DNA of 64,000 nucleotides from Mycoplasmopsis bovigenitalium (GCF_002356075.1 NZ_AP017902.1:248001-312000), one strand, 5' to 3'. Shown: positions 41,502-56,648, numbered from the stretch's first letter. Numbers and translations: made by a program. Notes: generated by a model not told the origin, from the sequence alone.

Positions 41502-42479
41502 ATGGCTGTTAATAAATTCTATTTATCAGAAAAATTTGACAAAGAAAGAAATATCTCATTCAACCTTAAAAAAGAAGGTCAAAAAACATCTAAAAACTTC
41601 AAAACATTCAAAGAAGGATTAGAAGCATTCCAAAAAGCAGCATCTAAACTAGAAGGTGAATCAAGAGTTTGATTCCACAGAGATGGCCAATTTTCAGGTT
41701 CTACTTCATCAACAAAAATTGCAAACATTATTGATACACTTACTACTAAAAATATTAAAGACGAAGATTCAATTAAATTCTTAAATGATGAAAAACTAGT
41801 TGATGTTGCTGAAGAAAAAGCAAAAACAACTAAAAAACCTGCTGCTAAAACAGCTAAAATTGAAAAAATCGATCCAAATGCAAAATTTGCATTCGACTCT
41901 TCAAAACTTCCAGTTGAAGTATTTGGATTAGAAAAAATTTATGAACAAGCAATTTTTGACACAATTCTATCAGAAAGAGCTTCAAGAAGACAAGGTACAC
42001 ACTCTGTTAAAACTCGTGCAGAAGTTAGAGGTGGTGGTAAAAAACCTTGAAGACAAAAAGGTACTGGACGTGCTCGTGCAGGTTCAACAAGATCTCCTAT
42101 TTGAGTAGGTGGTGGACGTGCATTTGGACCTAGAACCGAAAGAAACTACTCAATTAAAGTTAACAAAAAAGCTAAAAGAGCTGCATTCTTTAGTGCACTT
42201 ACCTTATTAGCTAAAGACAACGCAGTTGTTGTAGATGACTTTAAATTAGACGCTATTTCAACTAAAGCTGCTGTTGCTAAATTACAATCTTTAAATATTG
42301 CTAATGTAAAACATGTTTTAGTTGTTTCTGACAATGACACAGTTTACAGATCACTTTCAAATGTACCAAACGTTGCTGTTATTAAACCAAGTTCAACAAC
42401 AGTTGAAGCATTAATTTGAGCAGACGTACTTGTATTATCAACAGAAGGATTAAAAATTTTCGAAGGGAGAGCTAAATAA
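41502..42479 (+). CDS. rplD: 50S ribosomal protein L4 with N-terminal extension
   Basis: A 325-residue protein. The conserved L4 domain begins only near residue 130 ([17 protein letters not shown]) and includes [20 protein letters not shown], the exit-tunnel loop. Residues 1-125 form an extra N-terminal domain ([26 protein letters not shown]) plus an Ala/Lys linker; E. coli L4 has 201 residues in all. The extra domain is homologous to the N-terminus of the membrane protein at 35067. Stop overlaps the rplW start by 1 nt. Confidence 0.95.
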
Positions 42480-42907
42480 TGGAATTAACTCAAGTTATCC
42501 GTAAGCCAATTCTTACCGAAAAAACAAATCTTTTACAAGCACAAAATAAATACACTTTTGAAGTAGATTACCACGCAAATAAATTCCAAATTAAACAAGC
42601 TGTTGAATTTATTTTCCAAGTTAAAGTTGTATCAGTTAACACAATTAAAGTTGACAAAAAAGCTAAAAGAGTAGGTCGTTTTAATGGTTTTACAAACCGT
42701 TACAAAAAAGCTATTGTTACTTTAGCACAAGACGATAAAATTGTATTTTATCCAAATGAAGCTGAAGCACAAGACGAAGCTAAAAAAGAAATTAAACAAG
42801 CAAAAGCTAAAGCTCAAAAACAAGCTGACGCAGATGCAGAAGAAAAATTAGCACAAAAAATTGCTGCTAAAAAAACAACAAAAAAAGCCGCTAAAAAAGA
42901 GGCTTAG
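42479..42907 (+). CDS. rplW: 50S ribosomal protein L23 with charged C-terminal tail
   Basis: A 142-residue protein. The L23 core ([36 protein letters not shown]) ends near residue 98. A further Ala/Lys/Glu-rich tail of about 45 residues follows (EEKLAQKIAAKKTTKKAAKK). L23 docks trigger factor and SRP at the tunnel exit, so the tail lies near the nascent chain. Start in TAATG with rplD. Confidence 0.95.
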   Translation: MELTQVIRKPILTEKTNLLQAQNKYTFEVDYHANKFQIKQAVEFIFQVKVVSVNTIKVDKKAKRVGRFNGFTNRYKKAIVTLAQDDKIVFYPNEAEAQDEAKKEIKQAKAKAQKQADADAEEKLAQKIAAKKTTKKAAKKEA

Positions 42908-42977
42908 TCAAAAGAGGAAAATAGTAGCTGCTTAAAAGACAAAATTCCTCGAATATTTTTAAGCAAGGAGAAATGAC

Positions 42978-43823
42978 ATGGCAATTAAACATTATAAGCC
43001 AACTACAAATGGTCGTCGTAATATGTCTTCTCTTAACTACTCACAAAACCTATCAGGACATGCTCCTGAGAAGTCATTACTAGTAATTTTAAAAAATAAC
43101 GCTGGTAGAAACAACCAAGGTAAAATTACAGTAAGACACCATGGTGGACGTGTTAAGAGATTTTATAGAATAATCGACTTCAAACGTAATAAGGATAATA
43201 TTCCAGCAGTAGTTAAGTCAATTGAATATGACCCAAACCGTTCAGCTAATATTTCATTATTAGCATATGCTGATGGAGAAAAAAGATACATTCTTACACC
43301 TAAAGGTCTTAAAGTAGGCCAAAGCGTAATTTCTGGAGAAAACGTAGATATTTTAGTAGGTAACACATTACCATTAGCTTCAATTCCAGAAGGTACATTA
43401 ATCCACAACATTGAAATGCAACCAGGCGGCGGAGGAATTATTGCTCGTTCAGCTGGTACAAGTGCTCAAATTCTTGGTAAAGATGACAACGGAAAATACG
43501 TTGTTCTTCGTCTAAAATCAGGTGAAACTCGTCGTATACTAGCGCGTTGCCGTGCAACAATTGGTGAAGTTGGTAACGAAGAACACTTGCTAGTAAACTT
43601 AGGTAAAGCCGGAAGAAACCGTCACATGGGTGTTAGACCTACAGTGCGTGGTTCTGTAATGAACCCTGTAGATCACCCACATGGTGGTGGTGAAGGTAAA
43701 CAACCTATTGGACGTAAATCACCTCTTACTCCATGAGGTAAAAAAGCTCTTGGTGTTAAAACTAGAAAAACTAAAAAATCTTCAAACAAATTGATTTTAA
43801 GAAGAAGAAAGGATGCTAAATAA
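42978..43823 (+). CDS. rplB: 50S ribosomal protein L2
   Basis: A 281-residue protein. [38 protein letters not shown] and [20 protein letters not shown] are diagnostic; the last contains the His close to the peptidyl transferase centre. TGA at 43735 is the conserved Trp of TPWGKKALG. The 70-nt gap before it holds an imperfect stem (GCTTAAAA...TTTTTAAGC) and AGCAAGGAG. Confidence 0.95.
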
Positions 43824-44098
43824 TGGCTCGTAGTCTTAAAAAAGGCCCATTTGTCGACGATCACTTGATGAAAAAAGTGTTAGCAATCGTTGAAGGTGGC
43901 GCAGCTAAAAAACCTATCAAAACTTGATCAAGACGTTCAACCATCTTCCCAAACTTTGTAGGTTTAACATTCCAAGTTCACAATGGTAAAAGCTTTATTG
44001 ATGTTTATGTAACAGATGACATGGTAGGTCACAAATTAGGTGAATTCTCACCAACAAGAAACTACACAGGTCATGGCGCTGATAAAGGTAAAAAATAA
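43823..44098 (+). CDS. rpsS: 30S ribosomal protein S19
   Basis: A 91-residue protein: [57 protein letters not shown]. Located in the 30S head near S13. The start ATG lies inside the rplB stop (TAATG), and the stop likewise overlaps rplV, indicating translational coupling. Confidence 0.95.
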
Positions 44099-44433
44099 TG
44101 CAAGCAAAAGCACACATTAAAATTCAACGTGTTAGCGTTCGTAAAGCTGCTTTAGTTGCTGCTCTATTTAGAGGCAAAGACGTAAGAGAAGCTTTAGGTA
44201 TCTTACACAACACCAACAAAAAATCAGCATACTTATTTATTAAACTAATCAATTCAGCAGTTGCTAACGCAACCAATAACCATGGAATGGATGCATCTAA
44301 ATTATTTGTTAAAGAAGTTATAGTTAATGAAGGACCAACACTAAAAAGATTTCAACCTCACTCACAAGGTAGAGCATTCTCAATTTTCAAACGTACATCT
44401 AATTTATCAGTAGTATTAGAAGAAAGAAATTAA
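44098..44433 (+). CDS. rplV: 50S ribosomal protein L22
   Basis: A 111-residue protein with the conserved VRKAALVAALFRGKDVREAL helix and, in the C-terminal beta hairpin lining the exit tunnel, GPTLKRFQPHSQGRAF. Macrolide resistance changes map to this loop in other bacteria. Coupled start with rpsS. Confidence 0.95.
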   Translation: MQAKAHIKIQRVSVRKAALVAALFRGKDVREALGILHNTNKKSAYLFIKLINSAVANATNNHGMDASKLFVKEVIVNEGPTLKRFQPHSQGRAFSIFKRTSNLSVVLEERN

Positions 44434-44444
44434 GGAGCACAAAT

Positions 44445-45098
44445 ATGGGACAAAAAGTTAATCCAAATGGATTTAGATACGGTGTTACAAAACAACGTAG
44501 AACAACTTGATTTGCTGAAAAAGCAAATTATGGCGCACTACTTGTGCAAGATGACAAAATTTACAAATTCTTCGATAAATTAGTACGTAAATACCAAATC
44601 GGTCAAGTGGAAATTTCAAGAACACAAGCTAATAAAGTAACAGTTTATCTACACGTTGCTAATCCAGCTAAAATTTTAGGTGAAAATGGAGCAAACATTC
44701 AAGCTCTAAATGTACAATTACACAAATTTATTAAAGATAAAGCACTTGATATTAATTTACAAGTTATCCAAATTGCTAAACCAGAACTTAATGCACGTTT
44801 AGCAGCTGAAGCTATTGCAGTTAGATTAGAAAACCGTGAAAGCTTTAGAATTGCACAAAAATACATTATTAATGATGCTTTAAAAGCAAGAGCAAAAGGT
44901 ATTAAAACTGCTGTTTCAGGCCGTTTAAATGGTGTTGATATGGCTCGTACTGAAGGTTATTCACGTGGAGAAATGAAACTACACACATTACGTCAAGATG
45001 TTGACTACGCTCAAGCAACTGCGCGTACAACATATGGTGCAATTGGTGTTAAGGTTTGAATTTCTAAAGGTGAAATTTTGGAAGGTGGTAAAAAATAA
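44445..45098 (+). CDS. rpsC: 30S ribosomal protein S3
   Basis: A 217-residue protein. [20 protein letters not shown] is the normal start, with TGA-encoded Trp in RTTWFAEK. The KH domain has the GxxG loop as [12 protein letters not shown]. The C-terminal domain ([17 protein letters not shown] and [19 protein letters not shown]) is complete. TAAGGAG before the ATG. Confidence 0.95.
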
Positions 45099-45529
45099 TG
45101 CTACAACCAAAAAGAACCAAATATAGAAAACCTTTCGTTTTAAGTCATGATAAACGTAAAGCTCATAAAGGAAACAAAGTATCATTTGGAGAATTCGGTT
45201 TACAAGCCGTAACTTCAGCTTGAGTTGACTCACGTCAAATTGAATCAGCTCGTATCGCGATTACTCGTCGTATGGGTCGTGAAGGTCAAGTTTTTATTAG
45301 AATTTTCCCTCACTTCCAAAAAACTTCTAAACCAATTGGTGTTCGTATGGGTTCAGGGAAAGGTTCACCAGACAAATGATATACACCAGTTAAAGTTAAC
45401 ACAATGATGTTTGAAGTATCAGGTGTTAAAGAAGATATTGCTCGTGATGCCCTACGTTTAGGTGGTCACAAACTACCAGTAAAATGAAAAATTATTACTA
45501 GAGAAGATTCACAAGGAGGTCAACAATAA
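45098..45529 (+). CDS. rplP: 50S ribosomal protein L16
   Basis: A 143-residue protein: [60 protein letters not shown]. It sits near the tRNA A/P elbow. The start overlaps the rpsC stop and the stop overlaps rpmC. Confidence 0.95.
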
Positions 45530-45723
45530 TGCTTTATAAAGATATCAAAGCTAAATCAGCTGACGAACTTAAAAAACTTGTTAATGACCTAAAAGCTGAA
45601 TTATTAACATTACGTTTTAAAAATGCAACAGGACAACTAGACCACAGCCACAAAATTCAAGCTGTTAAAAAAGACATCGCAAAATGCTTAACTGCACTAA
45701 GTCAAATGCAAGGAGACAAATAA
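45529..45723 (+). CDS. rpmC: 50S ribosomal protein L29
   Basis: A 64-residue helical-hairpin protein: DIKAKSADELKKLVNDLKAE, LLTLRFKNATGQLDHSHKIQ. Normal length. It binds near L23 at the exit of the tunnel. Coupled start and stop. Confidence 0.94.
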   Translation: MLYKDIKAKSADELKKLVNDLKAELLTLRFKNATGQLDHSHKIQAVKKDIAKCLTALSQMQGDK

Positions 45724-45989
45724 TGGAAAGATCGACACGTAAAAGCCTTATTGGTAAAGTTACTTCAGTTCGTGGTGACAAAACTATTTTTGTTGAAGTA
45801 GAAAGCTACCGTTCACACAACTTATATTCAAAACGTTATAGAGTTGTTAAACGTTTCGCAGTTCACGATGAAAAACTATTAGCTTCTGTTGGTGACATTG
45901 TTTCAATTATGGAAACCCGTCCATTATCAAAAACCAAACACTTCCGTTTAGTTGAAATTAGACAAAAAGCTGCTAGAGGTGATGAATAA
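45723..45989 (+). CDS. rpsQ: 30S ribosomal protein S17
   Basis: An 88-residue OB-fold protein: [59 protein letters not shown] at 45723 overlaps the rpmC stop; an upstream in-frame ATG at 45684 would add 13 unconserved residues inside rpmC and is rejected. Confidence 0.95.
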   Translation: MERSTRKSLIGKVTSVRGDKTIFVEVESYRSHNLYSKRYRVVKRFAVHDEKLLASVGDIVSIMETRPLSKTKHFRLVEIRQKAARGDE

Positions 45990-46357
45990 TGGTTATTGAA
46001 TTATCAAAATTAAAAGTTGCAGATAACTCAGGAGCTAAAGAAGTAGGTTTAATTAGAGTGTTGGGAGGTTCAAGAAAGAAAACCGCCAACATTGGTGACA
46101 TTATTGTGTGTTCAGTTAAAAAAGCATTACCAAATGGTGCTGTTAAAGAAGGTCAAGTTGTTAAAGCGGTTATTGTTAGATCTCGTTATGGTATTAGACG
46201 TCCAAACGGTTCACACATCAAATTTGATGACAATGCTGTTGTAATTATTAAAGAAGATAAATCAATGAGAGGAACTCGTGTCTTTGGACCAGTTGCTCGT
46301 GAATTACGTGACAAGGGATATTTAAAAATTGTTTCTCTTGCGCCAGAAGTTTTATAA
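45989..46357 (+). CDS. rplN: 50S ribosomal protein L14
   Basis: A 122-residue protein, the canonical length: [60 protein letters not shown]. It contacts S6/S12 region bridges and GTPase-associated factors. Coupled to rpsQ by TAATG. Confidence 0.96.
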   Translation: MVIELSKLKVADNSGAKEVGLIRVLGGSRKKTANIGDIIVCSVKKALPNGAVKEGQVVKAVIVRSRYGIRRPNGSHIKFDDNAVVIIKEDKSMRGTRVFGPVARELRDKGYLKIVSLAPEVL

Positions 46358-46373
46358 GAAAGGAATCTAAAAT

Positions 46374-46691
46374 ATGAAATTCAAAGTTAATGATGAAGTA
46401 GTAGTTATTTCAGGTTCTCACAAATGAAAACAAGGCCGTATTATCAAAGTTGATGCAAAAAATAACACTGTATTTATTAAAGACGTAAATGTTCAAACCA
46501 AACACCAAAAACCAACTCGTGGTGGTGAAGGAGCAATTAAAAAACAAGAAGGTCCAATTCATGCTTCAAATGTAGCTGTTATGGCTAAAAAAGGAACAAA
46601 AACTTCTGCACCAGTAGTTTCAAAAATCGGTTACTCAATTAAAGACGGCAAAAAAACAAGAATTATCAAAAAAACTAACAAGGAATATTAA
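46374..46691 (+). CDS. rplX: 50S ribosomal protein L24
   Basis: A 105-residue KOW-domain protein: [40 protein letters not shown]. The Trp in SHKWKQ is TGA, so the gene appears split under the standard code. AAAGGAATC precedes the ATG at 46374. Confidence 0.95.
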
Positions 46692-46693
46692 TT

Positions 46694-47239
46694 ATGCAAA
46701 TTAAAAAACATTACTTAGAAACAGTTGTGCCTGCATTAATGAAAGAATTTAACTTCAAATCAATAATGCAAGTGCCTCGTATTGAAAAAATTGTTTTAAA
46801 TATGACAGCCGGTAAAGAAGTAACAAACTCAAAAGCTATTGAAGAAGTTTTACATGAATTAACCTTAATTTCTAGCCAAAAACCTTTCCAAACAAGAGCT
46901 AGAAAATCAAACGCTTCTTGAAAATTAAGAGAAGGTATGCCAATGGGTGGAAAAGTTACACTTCGTAGAGACAGAATGTGAGACTTTTTAGAAAAATTAA
47001 TCCACATTGCTATGCCTCGTATTCGTGATTTTCACGGTGCAAATCCTAAAGCCTTTGACGGTAGAGGGAACTATTCATTAGGAATTAAAGAAGAAATCAT
47101 CTTCCCAGAGATTGATTTTGACAAAATTAGAAGAATTAAAGGATTAGACGTACAAATAATAACTTCAACAAACTCAGATGCTGAAGCTAAAAAATTATTA
47201 GAACTAGTTGGTATGAAATTTGCTAAAGGAGATAAATAA
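46694..47239 (+). CDS. rplE: 50S ribosomal protein L5
   Basis: A 181-residue protein: [60 protein letters not shown], with TGA Trp codons. It contacts 5S rRNA and the P-site tRNA. The 5S gene is not in this window. Confidence 0.95.
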
Positions 47240-47241
47240 TC

Positions 47242-47427
47242 ATGGCTAAAGTTTCATTAAAAGTTAAACAAAAAAAACATGCCAAATTTTCAACACGTGC
47301 TTACACACGTTGCGAACTATGTGGACGTCCACACGCTGTTTTAAGAAAATTTAAAATTTGCCGTATTTGCTTCCGTGTTAAAGCACACGAAGGTCAAATT
47401 CCAGGCTACAAGAAAGCGAGTTGATAA
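47242..47427 (+). CDS. rpsN: 30S ribosomal protein S14, zinc-binding type
   Basis: A 61-residue short-form S14 with [10 protein letters not shown] and CRICFRVKA, the two CxxC zinc pairs. The last codon is TGA followed by TAA, giving the invariant C-terminal KKASW. This is direct evidence for UGA as Trp. Confidence 0.96.
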
Positions 47428-47429
47428 TT

Positions 47430-47825
47430 ATGTTTATTACAGATCCAATTTCAGACATGATTGTGCGTATTAAAAACGCAAACCAAAGAAAATTCAAAAC
47501 AGTTCTAATTCCTTTTTCAAACAAAAAAGCAAAAATCCTAGACATTCTTTTAACAGAAGGATACATTCAAGATGTTACAATCAAAGGCCAAGGCGTTGAA
47601 AAAATGCTTGAAGTATCATTAAAATATAAAGGAAATCAAAGAGCAATCATTGATTTCAAACGTGTATCAAAACCAGGTCTAAAAGTTTATTCATCAGCTG
47701 CAGACTTGCCAACAGTATTATCAGGCTATGGAACAGCTATTATCTCTACTTCAAAAGGGATGATGACTGAAAAACAAGCGCGTAAGGAAAATGTGGGCGG
47801 TGAAGTTATCGCTTACATTTGATAG
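47430..47825 (+). CDS. rpsH: 30S ribosomal protein S8
   Basis: A 131-residue protein: TDPISDMIVRIKNANQRKF, GYGTAIISTSKGMMTEKQAR, GGEVIAYIW. The last residue is encoded by TGA before TAG, again the conserved terminal Trp. ATG 47430 is chosen over an earlier ATG at 47421 because the S8 start MFITDPISD aligns with the family. Confidence 0.95.
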
Positions 47826-47834
47826 GAGGTTAAT

Positions 47835-48374
47835 ATGTCACGTGTTGGAAACAGAATATTAACAATTCCTGTTGGAGTTAGTGTTGCACTTGAAGGTACA
47901 AAATTCAGTGCAACAGGTTCATGAGGAACTCTTGAAGCTAACTTTAGCCCACTAATCGCAATTAAAATCGAAGATAACAAAATTAGCACAATTAGAGCAA
48001 ATGAACTAAAAGCAACCAAACAATTACACGGAACTACAAACGCCTTAATTTCAAATATGTTAATTGGCGTTTCACAAGGTTTCAAAAAAGAATTAGTAAT
48101 TAAAGGTGTTGGTTACAAAGCTACTTTGAAAGGTCAACAATTAGAATTAGCAGTTGGTAAATCACACTTAGAATTATTAGACATTCCAGCTGATGTTAAA
48201 GTTGAGTTACCAAAACCAACCGAAATTACTCTATCATCAATTTCAAAAGAAAGCGTTGGTCAATTTGCTGCTTTAGTTAGAGCAACAAGAAAACCAAGTC
48301 CTTACTCAGGTAAAGGTGTGGCTTACAAAAATGAAGTTATTCGTCGTAAAGAAGGGAAAACTGCTGCTAAATAG
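47835..48374 (+). CDS. rplF: 50S ribosomal protein L6
   Basis: A 179-residue protein: MSRVGNRILTIPVGVSVALE, GVSQGFKKELVIKGVGYKAT and the C-terminal KPSPYSGKGVAYKNEVIRRK. TAGGAGG before the ATG. It binds near the sarcin-ricin loop. Confidence 0.95.
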
Positions 48375-48392
48375 TAGTTTAAGGTTAAAAAT

Positions 48393-48749
48393 ATGGCTAT
48401 TTTATCAAGAAATCAAGCTCGTCAACGTAAACACTTGCGTGAACGTCAAAACATTATTGGCACCAGCACAAAACCACGTTTGACAGTATTTAAATCACAC
48501 CAAAACTTTTACGCACAACTAATTGATGATTCAAAAGGTATTACACTTGCTAGTGTTTCGACATTAGTTAAAGGTGAATTCCATGGTAATATTGCTTCAG
48601 CTGCTGAAGCAGGTAAAGCAATGGCTGCTAAAATCCAAGCTCTAAAAATTACTGAAATCGTATTTGACCGTTCAGGATACATTTACCATGGACGTGTTAA
48701 AGCTTTTGCTGAATCTGTAAGAGAACACGCTAAAGGAGTTAAATTCTAA
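48393..48749 (+). CDS. rplR: 50S ribosomal protein L18
   Basis: A 118-residue protein: [50 protein letters not shown]. It is a 5S rRNA-binding protein. Coupled by overlap to rpsE. Confidence 0.95.
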   Translation: MAILSRNQARQRKHLRERQNIIGTSTKPRLTVFKSHQNFYAQLIDDSKGITLASVSTLVKGEFHGNIASAAEAGKAMAAKIQALKITEIVFDRSGYIYHGRVKAFAESVREHAKGVKF

Positions 48750-49363
48750 TGACAGAAAAAATTCAAGACCAAGTAGCACCAACAACTCAAGTTGTTAAAG
48801 CTGAAAAACCAGTTAAAGACGTTAAAAAACCTACTCAAAGAGTTAATAAAGAACGTAGAGCACCAAGAAGAAGAGAAGAACAAGTAGCTAACGAATTTGG
48901 TGAAAAAGTTATTGCCATCGAGAGAGTTTCTAAAACTGTTAAAGGTGGTAGAAGATTTTCATTCTCAACATTTGTTGTAGTTGGAGACAAAAAAGGACGT
49001 GTTGGCTTTGGACATGGAAAAGCAAATGAAGTTCCAGATTCAATCAAAAAAGCCGTTAAAGACGCAAAAAACAATTTAATTACTTTACCAGTTATTAAAG
49101 GTACAGTTCCACATGAAAATCAAGCTAAATTCTTAGCTTCTAAAGTTTTACTAAAACCTGCTGCAAAAGGTACAGGGATTGTTGCTTCATCAACAGTTCG
49201 TGCTGTAGTAGAACTTGCTGGTTATACAGATCTATACTCAAAAACTTATGGTTCACGTTCAAAATCTAACATTGTTAGAGCAACTCTTAAAGCCTTAACC
49301 CAAATGCGTACACCTGAGCAAATTGCTGAAATCAGAGGCAAAGAAGTAAAAGACTTACTATAA
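48749..49363 (+). CDS. rpsE: 30S ribosomal protein S5 with N-terminal extension
   Basis: A 204-residue protein. The S5 core begins near residue 50 ([40 protein letters not shown]) and ends with the usual [16 protein letters not shown] block. The first 45 residues are Lys/Pro/Arg rich and absent from E. coli S5. It is normally followed by rpmD (L30), which is missing: only an 86-nt gap precedes rplO. Confidence 0.95.
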   Translation: MTEKIQDQVAPTTQVVKAEKPVKDVKKPTQRVNKERRAPRRREEQVANEFGEKVIAIERVSKTVKGGRRFSFSTFVVVGDKKGRVGFGHGKANEVPDSIKKAVKDAKNNLITLPVIKGTVPHENQAKFLASKVLLKPAAKGTGIVASSTVRAVVELAGYTDLYSKTYGSRSKSNIVRATLKALTQMRTPEQIAEIRGKEVKDLL

Positions 49364-49449
49364 TTAAATATTTGTTTAGTTAAGCAACTTCAAACTCGAT
49401 TTTGAAAAGTACTTTTCAGACTATATATTTAATAATATAAGGAGAAATT
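49364..49449 (+). other. Intergenic gap where rpmD (L30) would be expected
   Basis: Eighty-six bp without an open frame, containing TATATTTAATAATATAAGGAG, a possible promoter plus the rplO ribosome binding site. In the standard spc operon rpmD lies here. No L30-like remnant is visible in any frame. Confidence 0.6.
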
Positions 49450-49884
49450 ATGAATTTACAAAACTTAAAACCTACTGCTGGATCACGTAAAGAAAAACAC
49501 CGTGTTGGTAGAGGTCATGCCGCTGGTAAAGGTAAGCAAGCTGGTAAAGGTCAATCAGGTCAAAATAAACGTCACGGTCATAGACCAGGTTTTGAAGGGG
49601 GTCAAACTCCTTGATTCCGTCGTATTGGTAAACGTGGATTTACAAATGTTAACCATGTTGAATACCAAGTTGTTAACTTAGTAGATTTAGAGCAAAGATT
49701 TAATGCAAACGATACAGTAAATATTCAAACACTAGCTGCCGCTAATTTAATTAAAAGAAATCTTCCTGTTAAAGTTCTAGCTAATGGTACATTAAGCAAA
49801 AAATTACACGTTAATGTTCACGCCGCTTCTCAAAGTGCAATTGATGCCATTGAAAAAGCTGGCGGTGAATTTAAAGCACTTTAA
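49450..49884 (+). CDS. rplO: 50S ribosomal protein L15
   Basis: A 144-residue protein: [58 protein letters not shown] with TGA Trp. Complete. The cluster stops here with a terminator; secY, adk, map, infA, rpmJ, rpsM, rpsK, rpoA and rplQ do not follow. Confidence 0.95.
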
Positions 49885-49902
49885 TTCCAATAATATAATT
49901 GT

Positions 49903-49943
49903 CTTTTCGCGCTTATTTAAGCATGCGCAAAAGGCATTTTTTT
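49903..49943 (+). terminator. Terminator of the ribosomal cluster
   Basis: CTTTT(C)GCGC pairs with GCGCAAAAG over a 12-nt loop, with one bulged C, and is followed by GCATTTTTTT. Confidence 0.75.
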
Positions 49944-50014
49944 ATTTGCTTATTAATAATAATATGCCCACGCGATAAGACAAAATCAGACTATTTGCAA
50001 TACTTAACAAAATA

Positions 50015-50029
50015 AACAAAAAAATATTG
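50015..50029. repeat. Target site duplication, left copy (AACAAAAAAATATTG)
   Basis: Identical to 51613-51627 and abutting the left end of the IS30-type element. Confidence 0.8.
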
Positions 50030-51612
50030 TATTCATTCTTAAAGTAAAATGCACCAAGCAATAAATCCTGGTGCATTTTAGCTGCCTTTTACTATAAAAT
50101 AAGTACAAGAAAAACGAAAGGCATATTAATTATAGTATGAATTATAACAATAGAACAAAAATAGATTTTTGCGTTCATAAAAAACAAAAATATTCATTGG
50201 GTAATAAAACATTTTACAAAAACGAATTCGTTCATTACATTATTCAAGAACGCGACTGGGAAAACATTTTATCAAGGTCAAAAACAAGGTACAACAAAAA
50301 TAATATTGGGCCATTACAATTGAGGTCTATTTTATTGCTCTTAACACAGGGTAAAACAATAGAGCAAGCGAGCAATTTTGTTGGTATTCAATCTAGGTCG
50401 ATTAAAAAAAGATTTAAAGATATCGAACTTGAATTCAAATATGGGTATAGTAAATATCAAAAATCTTGTCAGTTTTGTTTTTCAAAACTTAAAGGTAAAC
50501 TAATTCGCGTAATAAGTGTTGCTAAATTCATTGAATTATTAGATAATAGGCACTTGTCTAAAACAACACCATACAACGAAAAAATAAAACATCGTTGAAA
50601 AGAAATTAAAGAATTTTACTTACAAAGGAATTCTTATTACATAAAAAATAGACACTATTTAGACCCAAATCAAAAAGCTGTCAAGGAATCAGTACAAAAC
50701 ATTTTAAACCAATATTCAACAACAAATAATAACAATAATAAATACAAACAAACGAGGAAAATATCAGTGTCTTCATTTTACCGATTCATTAGTATTATGG
50801 GGATAAAAGACATTCCAATTGATATTTTACCTTACAAGTCAATTGGAAAAGGAAAGAACTTAAAAGTTGTAAAACATGATACTAAAAAGAAATCTATTGG
50901 AAAAATAATTACATTGCGTCCTGAGTCAATAAATAAACGATTGAATGACAATGATTATGAAATGGACACTGTTGTTGGTAAAACAACTGATAAGTATGTA
51001 ATTTTAACATTGTTAAATCGAAAAACCAGAATGTTTTACTTCACATTCACTAAAAGAAATGCAACATCAGTAAAGGAAAATTTATACAAAATTATCATTG
51101 AAAATAACTTAAAAATTGACACACTAACCATAGATAACGGTAGTGAAAACTACAAAATAGATGAATTGAAAGAAGTGGGTGAAATCTATCATTGTCATCC
51201 ATATTCTTCATCTGAAAAAGGAAGTATTGAGAATTGTCATAGACTTCTTCGAAGGTTTATTCCAAAAGGCAAATCAATAGATAAATACTTAGAATATGAC
51301 ACAAAAAACATATTCAATTTTATCAATTCTTATGCTCGAAAAATTGGCGGCAATTCATCAATAACTTCTGCATTCATAATACATAACCAATCACAAAATA
51401 TAAATCTACTATTGGAAAAATAACACAAAAGTTCATTGATTTTTTTCTTATTATTACCAAATTAATAGAAAAATATTAGGCATATTATTGGCTTAATTAT
51501 ATTTTTCTATTTTTTTAAATTGATTTTTGGCTCTTATTTAAACTCAAATCTTAAATTTGTTATCATTTTAACAGTACTTACAAAAGTGAAGCATTTTACT
51601 TTAAGAATTTAT
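50030..51612 (+). mobile_element. IS30-family insertion sequence
   Basis: A 1583-bp element. Terminal inverted repeats share a perfect 18-bp core (ATTCTTAAAGTAAAATGC at 50035-50052 and its complement at 51591-51608). A 15-bp direct repeat flanks the element on both sides. A hairpin (TAAAATGCACCA / TGGTGCATTTTA, about 50045-50079) lies near the left end. Long target duplications are known for mycoplasma IS30 members such as IS1630. It separates the ribosomal cluster from the rRNA genes. Confidence 0.9.
50137..51423 (+). CDS. IS30-family transposase
   Basis: A 428-residue transposase in one frame; TGA at 50596 encodes Trp. N-terminal DNA-binding region (LTQGKTIEQASNFVGIQSRS). The DDE core is YEMDTVVGKT, TIDNGSENY and EKGSIENCHRLLRRFIPKGK, the last being the IS30 signature region. 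It appears intact. The ribosome binding site is weak (GAAAGG, 16 nt away). Confidence 0.92.
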
Positions 51613-51828
51613 AACAAAAAAATATTGATTTTTTTCTTTGTTAAAAAGATAAATAATGTATATTAATATCAACCGCCAAAAATAATTTAAAGCGATTTTA
51701 AAGATTAAAACAAAAAATAAAAAAATGTTTTGTTATCTATAAAATAGTGGTATTATTATTAAGCAACTTTGCTAATGACGGTTGCAATTGTTCTTTGAAA
51801 ACTAGATATATAAACATGACGAAGTCAA
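51424..51828 (+). promoter_or_regulatory. Region between the IS30 transposase and 16S: element end and rRNA promoter
   Basis: No gene. It contains the IS30 right repeat and target duplication, then AT-rich DNA. A promoter-like TTGTTA (51730-51735) with TATTAT boxes at 51751-51759 lies upstream of GCAATTGTTCTTTGAAAACT, a boxA-like element at 51784-51803 and the 5' arm of the 16S processing stem. The promoter call is tentative. Confidence 0.5.
51613..51627. repeat. Target site duplication, right copy
   Basis: Second copy of AACAAAAAAATATTG directly after the right inverted repeat. Confidence 0.8.
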
Positions 51829-53346
<1,518 letters not shown>

Positions 53347-53650
53347 ACGGAGTACAAAGCTAATTTAATTAGCATTAACCTTATTTTTCAGACCTACTAT
53401 TATTATTTATCGTCATGGCTTGGTTAGGTCCCAAGTGTATATCTAGTTTTGAGAGAACAATTCTCTCAATTGTTCTTTGAAAACTGAATAGTAAATATTT
53501 TAAAATATTACAACGACATCAAAAAATGAATAAATTTGGTTTATTCGTATTGATTCATCGAGTAATCATATTAATAATATGATTCATTGAAATGTCTTAA
53601 AATACACATCATAACAATAGGAAATCTTAATTTAATAAATTAAGGACATA
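53347..53650 (+). other. 16S-23S spacer without tRNA
   Basis: Holds the 3' arm of the 16S stem (53411-53467), a second boxA-like TTGTTCTTTGAAAACT at about 53471 and the 5' arms of the 23S stem, including 53582-53609, which pairs with 56536-56562. No tRNA-Ile or tRNA-Ala is present. Confidence 0.85.
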
Positions 53651-56533
<2,883 letters not shown>

Positions 56534-56595
56534 TAATGTGTATTTAATACATTTCAATGAATTTAAAAATTACTATTCAGTTTTCAGAGAACACG

Positions 56596-56613
56596 CTGCT
56601 TAGGCAGTTTTTT
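56596..56613 (+). terminator. First terminator after 23S
   Basis: CTGC-TTAG-GCAG followed by T6, right after the 3' arm of the 23S processing stem (which ends near 56593). Confidence 0.6.
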
Positions 56614-56648
56614 ATTGCTTTTTTCCCACGTTTCCCAGTTGACACCAA

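Noticed and set aside
42146-42340. Minus-strand 64-codon frame inside rplD
   Set aside because: Antisense to a conserved ribosomal protein; no start signals.
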